Below are positions 1 through 43,830 of a stretch of DNA of 64,000 bases, piece by piece. Both the position numbers and the translations under genes were made by a program. Source of the stretch: Halisarca cf. caerulea (Eukaryota > Porifera > Demospongiae > Chondrillida > Halisarcidae). The notes under the pieces are model-generated. The model worked only from the letters and a program-made list of their open reading frames with translations. It ran no database searches and was not told the origin of the DNA. The stretch is taken from positions 476,001 to 540,000 of the forward strand of contig CAUJGJ010000087.1 of NCBI GenBank assembly GCA_963170055.1, written 5' to 3'. The first letter of the stretch is position 1. Every line of letters starts with the position of its first letter.

Positions 1-110
1 AGTGTATTGTATTGTATATTAAAAATATTAATTGTGCACTATTTCAAAGTACAGTGGATTCTGGCTATAACAACAAACCCAGGGTGAAGTCTGAAGATAG
101 CACATTGTGT

Positions 111-129
111 GTATATATATATATATATA

Positions 130-201
<72 letters not shown>

Positions 202-209
202 TATATATA

Positions 210-267
<58 letters not shown>

Positions 268-275
268 TATATATA

Positions 276-339
<64 letters not shown>

Positions 340-347
340 TATATATA

Positions 348-413
<66 letters not shown>

Positions 414-421
414 TATATATA

Positions 422-487
<66 letters not shown>
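111..487. repeat. TA microsatellite with higher-order units
   Basis: Almost pure TA dinucleotides, interrupted five times by TAATATTA (near 130, 194, 261, 331, 406) and four times by TGCA, at a spacing of about 65-75 bp. Confidence 0.95.
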
Positions 488-491
<4 letters not shown>

Positions 492-719
492 ACCCTTGGT
501 TCACAAAAATTGTTCTTGTTAAGCATTATTTCTTAAGCGACTTTGTATTAACCAGTTTTCACTGTATTCATATTATGTAAGTACATATGTGCATAGTACG
601 TGTCAAACCACAGTCTTATGTACATATGCATACTTGGTAGGCAAGCCCATGCATACTGTACGTAAATATGTGTTTATTTGTCTGTATATATAGTACTGAC
701 CATTAACACTGTAACATAC

Positions 720-1680
720 ATCCACCCGTGTGATCAGTACATTTCTATTGACAGAAAACTCAATGCATTTTTTACAAACTCCTCATTAATTGGAATCTGC
801 CCATGATATGGCATCTCTCATTTCTATGTATTGTGTACATGTAGTGCATTGTAGGATATGCTGATTGTGGAAACTGAGTGCTTCGATTCTTTAACTTCGG
901 TTTAAACCTCTGCAGTGCCAAGCTAAATTCTCATATGTCGCATGCTGTATAGTTGTGTGTATGTGCATACCTTACTAACAACATTGAACCTTGTGTGTGC
1001 ACATACACATGTACATATAATAACTTCATGCAAGTCAAGAATTGTGAAGTTCATTGACAAATGTATATTATGTTTTTGTGAAGGTTAAGTTGAACTGGAC
1101 CGCAGCCAGCAACCTCCAGACCCATAGCCGACCCTTTGGCAGCTGAACCACCGGTCACTGCCAACAACTGCCAATGGTTCAACTGCCTTTTTCCCTTCCC
1201 CCCTTATTCCCTACCATGTGTGGTCCACCATAGTGTCTTTCATTTGCGTAACCATGGTACCTAGACTTTCTATCTAACTATTTCGAGTTGTCACTGATTA
1301 GTCAGTGCCTGTTGTGGGAATTTTCAAAGGAGGCCCTGGATGGGGCACGCCTGTATCAGTACTTAAGGAGGGAATGGATCGGGGCCTGTTGGCAGTGACC
1401 GGTGGTTCAGCTGCCAAAGGGTCGGCTATGGGTCTGGAGGTTGCTGGCTCCGGTCCGGTTCAACTGCCCTTTTCCCTTCCCCCCTTCTTCCCTACCATGT
1501 GTGGTCCACCATAGTGTCTTTCATTTGCGTAACCATGGTACCTAGACTTTCTATCTAGTTTATAATTTGCTTGTGTCCTGCATGACTTCAATATCCAATG
1601 TTGTGGCTACTTGCTCCCCCTGATTGGGGTGTTGTGCCTGGTCTGAAGCATGTGAACAGACAATGAAATATTAGCACTTG
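720..1680. repeat. Dispersed repeat, copy A
   Basis: Blocks in order CCCGTGTGATCAGT, ACATTTCTAT, CTCATTAATTGG, CCTTGTGTGTGCACAT, GTCAAGAATTGTG and TTGTGGCTACTTGCTCCCCC recur in the same order at 9655-10275. The two copies are much degraded between blocks. Copy A additionally contains the inverted/direct repeat unit at 1096-1556. No coding capacity is evident. Confidence 0.6.
1096..1556. repeat. Nested inverted plus direct repeat
   Basis: Segment 1096-1166 is the reverse complement of 1388-1458 over ~70 bp (TGGCAGCTGAACCACCGGTC and its inverse). Segment 1176-1277 is repeated in direct orientation at 1457-1556 (GGTTCAACTGCC...CCATGTGTGGTCCACC...), about 95% identical by eye. The layout suggests an insertion followed by partial inverted duplication. 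Confidence 0.7.
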
Positions 1681-2309
1681 CATGACTTACTTCAATCAAC
1701 ACTTTTTTGTGGCAACTGCAGATTAAATTAGTAGTTCTTCACTTATATTAGGGCTGACTAGCACCAAAAATTATCAGTTTCAGTATGCATGCCCATGCAC
1801 ACTCTGTCACAGTATTACTATGGTCACGATATACTGAGTGTTAAAACAGTAGATGGCTTGCACTGTAATTTTGGCGATATTTATGGTATTATTATTTTTA
1901 TACAAGTGAATTATTTCAAGAATATCAACTTTTTATGAATCTTTTCAATTTTGTTCAGAAATCCTTGAAATATCATTTGTAAGAATTAATTATTACAAAT
2001 GCAAAATTAATGTGGTACACATTGGGTGGTAGACGCAGCTATTGTTTATTATGTTAGATTTAATTTTTTGCAAGAATTTAATATTGAAGAAAGCTAAAAG
2101 CCAAGATTTAATTTCTATATACCACCCCCTTTTTGGTGATTCTCTTGGCTAAACAGTACTGCCTTCCAGCCTGCATGAGCCATGTGTTGTCACGGGTTCC
2201 ACAAAATGAGTCAGAACATTTTTCCCATGTACTCATGTACACCTTACACTTACACATGATGTTATCATCAAATCACACACTACAGGTTCATGCACAAACC
2301 TATGATCGA

Positions 2310-2416
2310 CAAGGCCCTTTGCCCAACTATAAATCCTTGCGGTGCCCATTTCACTACTTACCCTTGTTCCAAGTGTTTTAGGAGGATGTATTTTTGATAA
2401 AGCCTTTTTGCATGGT
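2310..2416. repeat. Dispersed repeat, copy 1 of 2
   Basis: ACTTACCCTTGTTCCAAGTG, then GGAGGATG and CTTTTTGCATG, matches 24140-24244. The minus strand of both could read KKxLSKxHPPKTL, which may only reflect nucleotide similarity. Confidence 0.55.
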
Positions 2417-3277
2417 CCTGTATCAATCCTGCATTTTTTACCGGTTTCATGCACCCTCTATATAAAATAATTATTATAATACTGAAATGCCTACAATCCT
2501 TCTATCTTTCCAGCATATGTCGTACAACCAGCTAGCACGTTCTACAGGTCCTGCATCTGATCTGACATGTGATTGCAGATAAGTAACAGTTCTAAGAAAG
2601 AGGTCATGTACAGTCTTTACGTGCAACAGTTACGCAATAATTTTTAACTATATCCATCAATTGCAATTGTACCCTGTGTGTCAAAATATGTATAGTGCCC
2701 ATTTATTGTACAGATAAAATTATTTTATTTTATACTTTTATCATATTATATGGCATACTAAGTACATGCCCATGCAGATCTAGATATCTTGGTACATTGT
2801 GCATATTTCTAAAAGAAGTAGTGCATTCTACTAAACTTTGTGTTCTGAACACTTAGTCTTAATTACAATTAATGGCAATAACTAAAGTTTGACAGACCTC
2901 GTGGATCTCAGGTATACATTATGATCAACATTTTGCTAGTAATTGACTAATTAATGTCTCACTCGATAAACTGGACTAGTACACTGATTTGTTAGGGGCA
3001 ACATGCAATGAATTTATTATTGGTAACTGAAGATGTAAGTTAGAGATACTTAATGACTATATGCATGCAGTAAACAGATCTATGTTGATTTGTTAAATAC
3101 AAAATACAAAATACAAAATTAATACTATATACTTTCATATATGATTGTATTATAACCATAAATGTCACAGTCACAGTGAATATTATATATAAACACATGC
3201 GTACATGCAAACAATGCCACCCACATACCCATACATACAGGTTGGTAAGTTTATATATTATTATCCTGATATATATA

Positions 3278-3280
<3 letters not shown>

Positions 3281-3332
<52 letters not shown>
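3281..3332. repeat. TA microsatellite
   Basis: Uninterrupted TA repeats downstream of the DOMON gene stop. Confidence 0.9.
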
Positions 3333-3335
<3 letters not shown>

Positions 3336-3614
3336 TGGAACTGTTACATACAGTACTGGTGCTATATAGGATTTGCCTGAATAAGTTGCACAGTAGTTAC
3401 ATGAAGGATTATCAGGTAAATTTTGCAATATTGTACGTCAATATTGATTACATGCATACATTTTGTGCAATGCTATATTTGGAACATAAGGTTACCAGAT
3501 TGAAATACTGGACTAATGCCAGTTGCTGTATATCTCACTCTACAAAACTGCTTGTGCTTGTGAAAAGACATTGAAGAAAGTTATAGTTGATTTCTTGATG
3601 AGCTCTAGAACTAA

Positions 3615-6600
3615 TTAGCAAGTCCATGAGCAGTACGGCTTGGCATCACAGTAGCGCTTATTGTTATTGTAGGAGTGGCAGTGGTGAACATGTTGAGAGG
3701 TGGTCCTCCCATAGCGGCTAGAGCTCTGTTGACAGCATTGTGAAATACATCGTCCTTGGTGCCACCTGAAAGAAAGGAGGAATTCGTTGACAACAGTAGT
3801 ACATGGACTGCATAATACAACCTACAATCAATTGACTGTGGCAAGTATTGGTATATTATATGAATTCACATGTACAGTCACAACGAAACTTGCTTAGTGC
3901 GAACCTCAAAGGGGACTCAAAATCAATGCTCATTTACAATATTATCAGAGGTTCTTATTAGTAGGGTTGGTATATTATATACAATCAAGATACATAGGGA
4001 CAGAATGACGAGTATTCACCATCCAGGAGTATGTATAAACCAGGTGCGCACAATTACATTTTTTTATGGGTACATTCATTATTATGATATTGAGTGATAC
4101 GTACATGCAATGTGTCAGATACATGGTAACTGTTATGCAATCATTTATACTACTTTAAAATCCCGTATTTGATATGAGCCTCCGAACCATGCCACGTACT
4201 TACATTATAGCCGATTCTTTTTATCAAGTCTACCTACGTATACAACATTGTGACAATGGTTGAGCTCATTCTTCTAACGTATCTACATGTTATAAATAAG
4301 CTAACAATATTAAAATAATAATATGTACATTACACTATCATGGGTATCACATAGACTTACCTGCAAGACAAACCAGATGCCCTGCAAGCCTGCTGGCTGT
4401 GATAACCAGAGCAGGATCGAGGTGGTACTGGGGATGGTGGTCGGGTTGGCGGGCGAGGGGTAGGATAGTTCCTGAAGCACTGGCACGTCCTTTGATTCAA
4501 AGTCTCATAGTGACTACATGATCTAGTGCACTTGCAAGAGCAAGATGAGGAGCTGTAGGTTTGCCCATATGGGCAACGGTGTTGTTGTGGTGGACAGACA
4601 CACTGACACCTGGTACTGTCCCAACGTTTTCCTTGAGAACAATAGTAGTGCTGCTGTCTGCATCGACACTGGCATGAGTGTGGATCAAACTGCTGTCCAT
4701 GAGGGCATAAACGGTAAGCACAGGAACACCTGCACTGTCTGCTATCCCACCTCTGTCCATGAGGACAGGATAGTTGACTGGAGCACTCACATGAACATCT
4801 ACTGGGGTTAAATCGCTGTCGAGAAGGACATTGCTGTGGTCTACACTCACATCGACATGTACTCTCATTGAAATACCGTCCATACCCACAATATCTACGA
4901 GGACAGTAGCACTTGCAAGAGCGGGTGTTGTAAATCATTGGTGGCTGGCAGCTTGATGGTCTGGGTGGGCATTCACACCTGCAGGTATTGGTATTTATAC
5001 TCTGCCCTTGTGGACAGGTGAGGAACTTGGGACACTCACATCCACAGGAGAAGATACTGAATATCTTGTAATTATCTCTCCAGCATTTGCCAAATTCTTC
5101 ATACCAGAGCTCCTCGGATGATCGGACATCACATTCACATTTACAGGAGCCAGAATGTCTACTCTGTCCTTGAGGACAGGCAGTGTTGTTTGCACACTCA
5201 CACTGGCATGTGTCCATGTTGAAGACCCTTCCCTCACAACACACCTCCTCCTTGTCACATCTGCACTCACAAAGGGACTGATCATAGGATTGTCCAGGTG
5301 GACATGAAGTTACATTTGGACACCCACAAGAGCAATCATCCACATTGAGCAACTATAATCCAAGGATCATGAATCAAGTTACCACTCATTTGAAATAACT
5401 GCTACATATGATTATGGTTGGTGTGGTACATACAAGAGGTACGTAATTATACTATAGCGAAGATAAAGGATCATTAAAATCCTGTCCAACAGCAGTATAT
5501 TCCTACTACAGATCAATTTTACAATATTCTACAACGTCATGCAAATACTGTAAGATGTGCTGCATTGTAATAACATGGCTTTTGTGGTGATGTTAAGGTT
5601 ATGGTCAAAATTTGGGAAGCTGTAATTGCTACAATATTTGGTATTCTAATTTTTTGTTGGGCAAAAATGATCAAATATTTTATTATTCTATTCTAGAGGA
5701 ATACTTTGCGCACTAGGTTTTTCTTTCACTCCATCATCCGGCCTGGACAGCAGCGACCAAATGCTTCAGGACTTTAAATTGTTTTCAACTGCTAATGCAT
5801 GGTTTCAGCAAGCCCTATGACTGTCAGTCAAGCCCATTTATACTCCCTCGAGCGACATTCATTGGAAGCACCATGACTGACAACTATACCTAGTAGTAGA
5901 CACTTCATGGGGTCATCAGCTGAGTTTTTAAACAGTGATGTCCTGGTGAATGACATGAATGTGAACATGCAGTGCACTGTTCTGATCATTTCATCAATGT
6001 ACTCAGCATGTCATACTATTCACTCTATGCATCGGGACTGTAAGCAGTTACAACAAACAGCCATGATATGTAAACAAGACTAAGTGGTATACTTAAGTAC
6101 ACTGCAATGCGTAATATTATAATATATACTAGTAATAATATTGTATCGGTAATATATTCAATTTGTTTAGAATGACCCTTTAAATTTGGTGTATCATGTT
6201 TTCTTGAAGGAAGTCTGATGTAATGTATTTATAATGAATGCCTACACATAATACACATACTTAATAAGACAATTAACACCGCAGATTAACTGACCTGGCC
6301 TGGACCACATTGTGACTGATCAAGTGGGCATTCACAAAGACATGTTTCCTCACTGAAAACCAGTGGTGATTGACACTCCATATTGCGAGGGATAATGCTA
6401 GGTGGACAGACACATGTACACATGTTTTCATCCAATCTCTTCGGTGAATCACAAGTTAGTGTGCATTCCGGGACACATGTGCAATTTACCAAAGAGAAGA
6501 CTTCACCTGGAGGGCAGGTATCATTAACAAGCTCTGGGCAGTCACCTAATCGTTCACAGTCACAAATAGTAGGATTAAACTCTTCATTGAATGGGCACGG

Positions 6601-8412
6601 ATAGGTGTCTATAAGGCAGTTACATGAGCAGTCTCTTGGATCCAATGTTTGCTTATTAATACACACATTTGTGCAGTTTGGTTCTGGTGAAGGCGACGGG
6701 GTTGGTGGTGGTGGTGGTGGTGGTGATGGTGTGGGGCTCTCCGTAACAGATACATCGTCACTTGATGTAAAGTCAATTTCGCTGGTCATCGTTGGAACTG
6801 GGGGATCAGGGGAAGGTGAGGGTTCAGGAGATGGGGAAGGAGGTGGTGGCTGCAGCAAAGTAATATGTTATTACATGGATAAATAATCCACATTATGATG
6901 ATACAAACACAAAATCTTAAGATTATTATTTCTTTTGCATAGAATGGTTTCAATTCTCTTAAATCAGATTGAACATCAACGATCTCATAACATATAATAC
7001 TCAGTCTGTAGTAATAACCCAAGGAACTTGAAAGTGATCCTATTCTGCATGTGGAGTTGCTCTTGTCTCACACAATGTGTAGCATAAAAAACTGATGAAT
7101 TCTAATTAATGAAGAGGTAGCATTCTGATTCGATCATAACTTCACTTTGTACCATCATACAAATGATACTGTCTAGTATTCCATTTAATCAGTCCAGCGC
7201 ATTAGAATTCAAAGCTCAAAAAGGACTCCAGGCCTTTATGAGCTTTTAACTTTAAATTTGGTGGAGGCCGGCCTCTATCGTCCTCATGCACCAACCATGT
7301 ACATCACATAAGTTCATGCAGGCAATGTATGATCCACTTACTGCACTACAAAGAGTAACATCCAATGCATTTCCACGGACATCATGTGGCATGCTAAAAT
7401 CATCATCGGCCGCATTTCTCCATGCATAAATTATATTGACTCCACCCTACAGAGAAAGTAATTCACTCATATCATCAATAATATTATGAATTTTATGTGT
7501 ATTATGTATAGTCATATTGATTCTGAACTAAAAAATTCACACATACTCCATGTTTCATCCTAATTTACTTTTAGAATGAAGGATCATTAAAATGTTGGTC
7601 CATACGTACACATATACTGCTGAACAGGTTTGAAAATATCATGCACAGTTGAACATAATGAAGCGCATGTTATGCACACAGCTATTCATGGTTGTATTAT
7701 ATGCAGTGCATGATGACAAACACATGCCCAATAGTGCAATATGAGAACCACTTAACTTACATCAACAATTATATTACGGTCCACGGGTTGACCATTAGTC
7801 CCCACCCCTGCGTCACCAGTGGACAGTGCACGAAGGAATGTTGCAACTCTTCTAGTGCCATCTCTGCCACTGCCTAACAACACCCAATCTTGTGAATTGT
7901 CCATTGCTGGAACAGAACGACCATTTGTGTGGCGATCCTAGATGAATAGAAATTGAGGTTGCATGGAACTTGGAATAGTTTTCAGCAACACATAGTCTAC
8001 ACCATCTGTGTCTGTACAGTAATGTGGCATACGTACATATTACTATTATCGGTACAGAGTAAAATCACAAGAATAAAAAGCAATGAAAACTAGCTGCAAC
8101 TTCATAGCTACTGCTCTGGAAGGTAGCAGCTTTGATATGTGGAATAATCTCAATGAAATGTACACTCACTAATAATGATCCATTACGCAAAAGTATAACA
8201 ACATCAGAATTGTTCATATTTCCATCAGGTGATATACCGAATCCGACCCATCCCTGCGCTTGAACACTGATGTTAAACACGATGACGTTATCCGTAGGAT
8301 TGCAGTCCCATTGCAGATCATACAAACCCGGATTTAGAGACAAAGACCCTATCTGGGCAAACGAACCCGTGGCTAGTAGAGCCACAGATAAAACAGTCCA
8401 AGTGGCTAGCAT
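3615..8412 (-). CDS. Secreted DOMON-domain protein with CXCXC cysteine-rich repeats (six exons)
   Basis: Exons in reading order: 8412-8170, 7937-7761, 7446-7342, 6849-6295, 5352-4361, 3765-3615. They sum to 2223 nt, giving 740 residues plus stop, all with GT..AG borders. Residues 1-20 form a signal peptide (MLATWTVLSVALLATGSFAQ). Residues ~22-175 fit a DOMON domain (GWVGFGISPDG, SQDWVLLG, FLRALSTGD), as found at the N terminus of copper monooxygenases, but no monooxygenase domain follows. Residues ~176-232 are a Pro/Ser/Glu linker. Residues ~233-665 hold about 18 units ending in CXCXC or close variants, the pattern of Balbiani-ring-3-type repeats and of VEGF-C/D tails. The last exon is read in the phase set by its donor, which gives a further Cys-rich tail ending YCSWTC; the other open frame there lacks cysteines. 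Probably an extracellular matrix or cell-surface adhesive protein; the function is inferred. Confidence 0.82.
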
Positions 8413-8528
8413 TGCCGGTTCGCTTTAATGGTGATCAAGCCGTTCTTACTACAATACCAATAGCGCTGTCCTTACTTTTATACCGCTATACTGCAACATG
8501 AAACCAATGAATGTAATTTTGGAAGAAA
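8413..8528. promoter_or_regulatory. Short divergent intergenic region, probable bidirectional promoter
   Basis: Only 116 bp separate the start codon of the minus-strand DOMON gene from the start codon of the plus-strand DNAAF8-like gene. Both 5' UTRs and both core promoters must lie here or within the first exons, unless there are unseen upstream non-coding exons. No clear TATA box is seen. A shared promoter is inferred from geometry. Confidence 0.55.
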
Positions 8529-28731
<20,203 letters not shown>

Positions 28732-29522
28732 CATACATGAAGTGACTTTGAGTAAAATTATTAACCATCTGTGTACAGTGTACATGCTTGTACGTATGCC
28801 ACAGGCGGAATAATTATATCATGACATGACATGCATAACATGTTTGAACTGTATATCCGTGACTCACTCGAGCCAGCATGAGATGATGTGAGTTTATGCA
28901 TGACTTCTGCATAATATGTTGTCATAAGTGAGTGAATGTACGTCCTTAGTATACAACACAGCAGCTGCACAGGGTATTCTGGTGAAATTTCATGCAGTTC
29001 ATTCTTCTGTACTCTGCATGTCCAATGTCTTCTTCCTGTGATTAAGCACTGTACCCCGTATAGGTTACTGTATAATCAAGGACATGGGTTTAATTCTTCC
29101 AGGATCATTACCTGCATGCACTTTTGATTATAAAATATATCAAACGTTGACAACGATGCACTAGACAATAGTCTGTCACACCACAGACCACTATAATATT
29201 ATTGTTTGCTGTATCTCATGCATGACTGTGACATCATGCACCGACCATGCATGTTGCTCTATAAAGGGGATGCGTACAATACCCGCGTCTATACCCTATA
29301 TGTGGGCTAGCATGCAGTTTATACGACTTATACTTAAAATAGTTATTTCCCTGCAATTGCAACCTTTTATATTCTTGTACTGGAGTATATAAGCACCTTT
29401 TATTATACCCACTTGACATGTAGGGGTGTATATATACCGGTGCTGCACACATGCACATGCATACTCATGCACACACAAAAGCATAACACATACGCTCGCT
29501 CTTGATCACACACAGATTGCCA

Positions 29523-29526
<4 letters not shown>

Positions 29527-29571
<45 letters not shown>
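29527..29571. repeat. CA microsatellite
   Basis: About 22 CA units in the intergenic region after the DNAAF8-like gene. Confidence 0.9.
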
Positions 29572-29573
<2 letters not shown>

Positions 29574-29860
29574 ACCTGCACGTGTGTATATACACACACA
29601 CATATACCCATGCACAAGTGTACGTATGCATGCATATGCATGTACATGTACTTGTTGCAAACATCAAAGCAAAAATTTAAAAGTGTGCATTTGCATATAT
29701 CTGATACTGCACACTTTTGGTGACCCTTTGTCAAAGTGTGCAGTATCCAGCAAGCGCCTAGTGTTATATGATATAACAATTACCTATATATCGCAGCTAA
29801 CCAAAAACACCTCACACAGCCTAATAGGAAAAACAAGTTATAAGCACCCACAACAAGTAA

Positions 29861-29976
29861 GTTATTGTATGACCAACTATGCATTGGTTCTTTATTGCAC
29901 TCGCCCCTTGGGCGCTTCACGCCCTCGGGAACTCGAGCAATAAATACGCCAATGCACAGTTGGCCATACAATATAA
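29861..29976. mobile_element. Short palindromic (hairpin) element
   Basis: The left arm 29861-29903 (GTTATTGTATGACCAACTAT, GCATTGGTTC...) is inverted at 29933-29976 (...CCAATGCACAGTTGG, CCATACAATATAAC). The 29-bp loop has its own partial palindrome (TTGGGCG/CGCCCTCGG). A fold-back MITE is likely. Confidence 0.6.
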
Positions 29977-30269
29977 CTATTACATATGCGCTACAAGTGT
30001 ATACATGCGCCACACACACACCATGCATATGTACACATATACATGTGCATGTACATACACACACACACATGCACACGCATGTACACAAACACCATGCATG
30101 CATGTACACATGCACGTGCATGTACATACACATGCACACACGTGTATACGTATACACGCACAATGTACATGTACACAATCGGGTAACCACATGTATGCAT
30201 GCATGTATGCATGCATGTGCATGTGCATACACACATGCACATATGCACATACATGCTTATTCATGCACC

Positions 30270-30416
30270 ATACACACACACACGCACGTACACACACACA
30301 CGCACGTACACACACACACAGACACACACACGCACATATGCACACACACACACACGTACACAAACACATGTACACACACACACACACACACACACATGCA
30401 CACACACACGCGCACA

Positions 30417-30454
<38 letters not shown>

Positions 30455-30518
30455 AGCACACACACACACACACACACATACACGCACACACACGCACACA
30501 CACGCACACACACACACA

Positions 30519-30568
<50 letters not shown>

Positions 30569-30569
30569 A

Positions 30570-30602
<33 letters not shown>

Positions 30603-30721
30603 CACACACGCACACACACACACACACACACGCACACACACACGCACACACACACACGCACAACACACACACACACATACACACACACATACACGCACGC
30701 ACACACACACACACACACACA

Positions 30722-30786
<65 letters not shown>

Positions 30787-30850
30787 ACACGTGCACACAC
30801 ATGCATGCACACAAAACACACACATACACACAAAGACACACACGCGCGCG
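30270..30850. repeat. Large CA/CG-interrupted microsatellite
   Basis: About 580 bp of CA repeats with CG, TG and AA interruptions, ending in CGCGCGCGCG at ~30843. It is preceded from ~30005 by 265 bp of mixed CATG/CACA sequence. No gene is seen between 28732 and 31487. Confidence 0.93.
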
Positions 30851-31487
30851 CGTGCACAGATGTGTGTATCCATATTACATGTGTGCATGTGTGTGAATAT
30901 ATACTCACACACATTCAAAAATGTTAATAATGCCCATTGCCCAGTAACTATATGATTATATTTTGCTTTACTAAACATTTTTGCTCGATCTTATTATATA
31001 ATTATATTATAAATGTTTAAGTTCTACTATGTTTTACGAGTACTGCGAATTTCTGTGTGGTTTTAGCATAATCCATTATCACAGTACATGTATTACCTCA
31101 GTAGTGCCAGTCTGCACACAAATAGCGTCTGCATAATTATGTAGATAATGGTAACAGGCCAGACTGCAGTCATGCAGGTCCACATGACTGTCTTGAGAAG
31201 GAAGCCTCAGTGGCACCTGTGGTGATGCATATACCAAGCACCAAATGTGACAAATGTTAAAAGTTACCTATTTCTTTTCTGTTTTTGGGAAACCAAATGA
31301 TTTATGCTATGCCTCATTAAATACCATCACTAGCTGGTCTCCATCAGTCATCATATATGTACACCCTTCATGTATAAACTTTGTTAATTGTAGCTTAAAT
31401 CGCCGAATCACATTTTCTTATTTTCTGCCATCTGTGCTTGCTGTTGACTCCTGTCACATACTGCTAGCATCTAAGACACAACCAAGT

Positions 31488-42493
<11,006 letters not shown>

Positions 42494-42679
42494 AAGTATG
42501 CAGTACTAACATTAATGTAATTAAAAGGTCATCAGGTATATACTTGGATGTTCTCGCAGTATCAAATTTGATACTCAATCTGTCATCATATCAATAGTTA
42601 ATCATTTGGGACATTGATTGCACATGCACACAGTGCATCTCATTTGAAATGATGGCATTGCACATATAATAGCATCTTA

Positions 42680-42764
42680 CAGGGGTGGCAGCAGCAAAAT
42701 TTGAGGGGGGGCTGAGAATCCCAATACTACCAGTCTATATTTCTTTGATCGTACATACACACAC

Positions 42765-42819
<55 letters not shown>

Positions 42820-43005
42820 CTACTAGAGCTTGTATAAATTGTGAGCAAATTCTTTGTGTACTTCATATATAGGCATGCCATGATAGTTAGGTATCTGTAG
42901 CTCCTTTCCTAATCCTACGTATACGCTGGTGAGGGGGCTCAGACCCCCTCTTTCCAAAGTGAGGGGGGCTGCAGCCCCCCTTGCCTCCCCTGTGCTGCCC
43001 CCCTG
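42680..43005. mobile_element. MITE with CAGGGG terminal inverted repeats
   Basis: The left end CAGGGGTGGCAGCAGCA mirrors the right end TGCTGCCCCCCTG. TCTTA flanks both ends (42675-42679, 43006-43010). Interior G-run and C-run hairpins (GGGGGGCTGCAGCCCCCC) and a TA array at 42766-42817 are present. hAT-like termini. It lies 187 bp after the stop of channel copy 1. Confidence 0.68.
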
Positions 43006-43107
43006 TCTTATATATCATAACTCTTCATCCAGGCATAAACTAGCATGTAGTCTTACAGAGCCATGCAACTCAGCCAGTATATAGACAGTGTGATATATGC
43101 TATGAAC

Positions 43108-43830
43108 AATTCGGTTTTGAAGTTCTCCCCTCATTTAACGGAACAACTCAAAAGTGACTGAACAATCCATTTATTGTTAAATCGTTGGAAACAATGAATG
43201 AAGACAAAGAGAAATTGGTGGTCCTCAGTATGACATAGACAAGCTATCAAGTACAACTGCTGAGCAGCTCAGACTTAATTATAAAGTAGAAGATTAGGAC
43301 ATGAGCTCAACATATTTAGCATGTATAAAAGAATCAATCTCTCCCTGCTCGGTGCACGTAGTACTGTTCAACCAATAACTAGGCTAAGCCTAGTATTATT
43401 TGAGTCAATATAGTTATTATAAGCAATGTTCTGCATGCTGCGCAACATCATCTATAAGTCAAGCACAGTGACAGAATTTTCACAGTTAATGAGGCGTAAA
43501 CCTTGTTCACAGACGATCACTGTCAAGATACATATCTGAACAGCTATAAAGCTTGTAATTGCATGGACCTTACATCATCTAAGTAATAAATTATGGTCAT
43601 GGGACGCGTGTGGTTTTCAAGAAATTGACATGTAACGTTAACGTATTCACTATCACCTGAACACACTGCAAGTGACTTCAGCTAAATGGAGTGGCACTAA
43701 AGGAGGCAAAATGGTGGTCAGGGCTACGCGAGACAAAACCCCTGAGCAGCCATTTTGTTTGTGTTTTTTTACAAAAACGCATTATGGATAAATTCAACAA
43801 TACAACACAATAATTTTGGCCATTTTGTTA
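43108..43830 (+). pseudogene. Decayed duplicate of the copy 2 channel 5' end (exon 1 and flanks)
   Basis: This stretch aligns with 55628-56415, including the start context, exon 1 and about 500 bp of intron sequence. The counterpart of the intact start at 55721 lies at 43194. It carries a small deletion after GAGAAA that shifts frame and exposes TAG within 15 codons. The donor site GAC|gtgagc of the intact copy has become ACATGAGC, so splicing is lost too. A ~65-bp stretch near 43750-43815 is absent from the other copy. I infer the 5' remnant of a dead channel paralog. Confidence 0.7.

Noticed and set aside
12..536. Open frame rich in YIYI
   Set aside because: TA microsatellite translation.
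1305..1514. 69-codon frame with GGPGWGTP
   Set aside because: Lies across a repeated unit and matches no family I recognise; no splice context.
3611..3844. Minus-strand 77-codon frame over the last DOMON-gene exon
   Set aside because: Inconsistent with donor phase at 4361; the alternative frame is cysteine-rich like its protein.
29980..30978. Long frames of VCVCVC or HTHTHT on both strands here and at other CA arrays
   Set aside because: Dinucleotide repeats are open in most frames; no non-repeat protein character.
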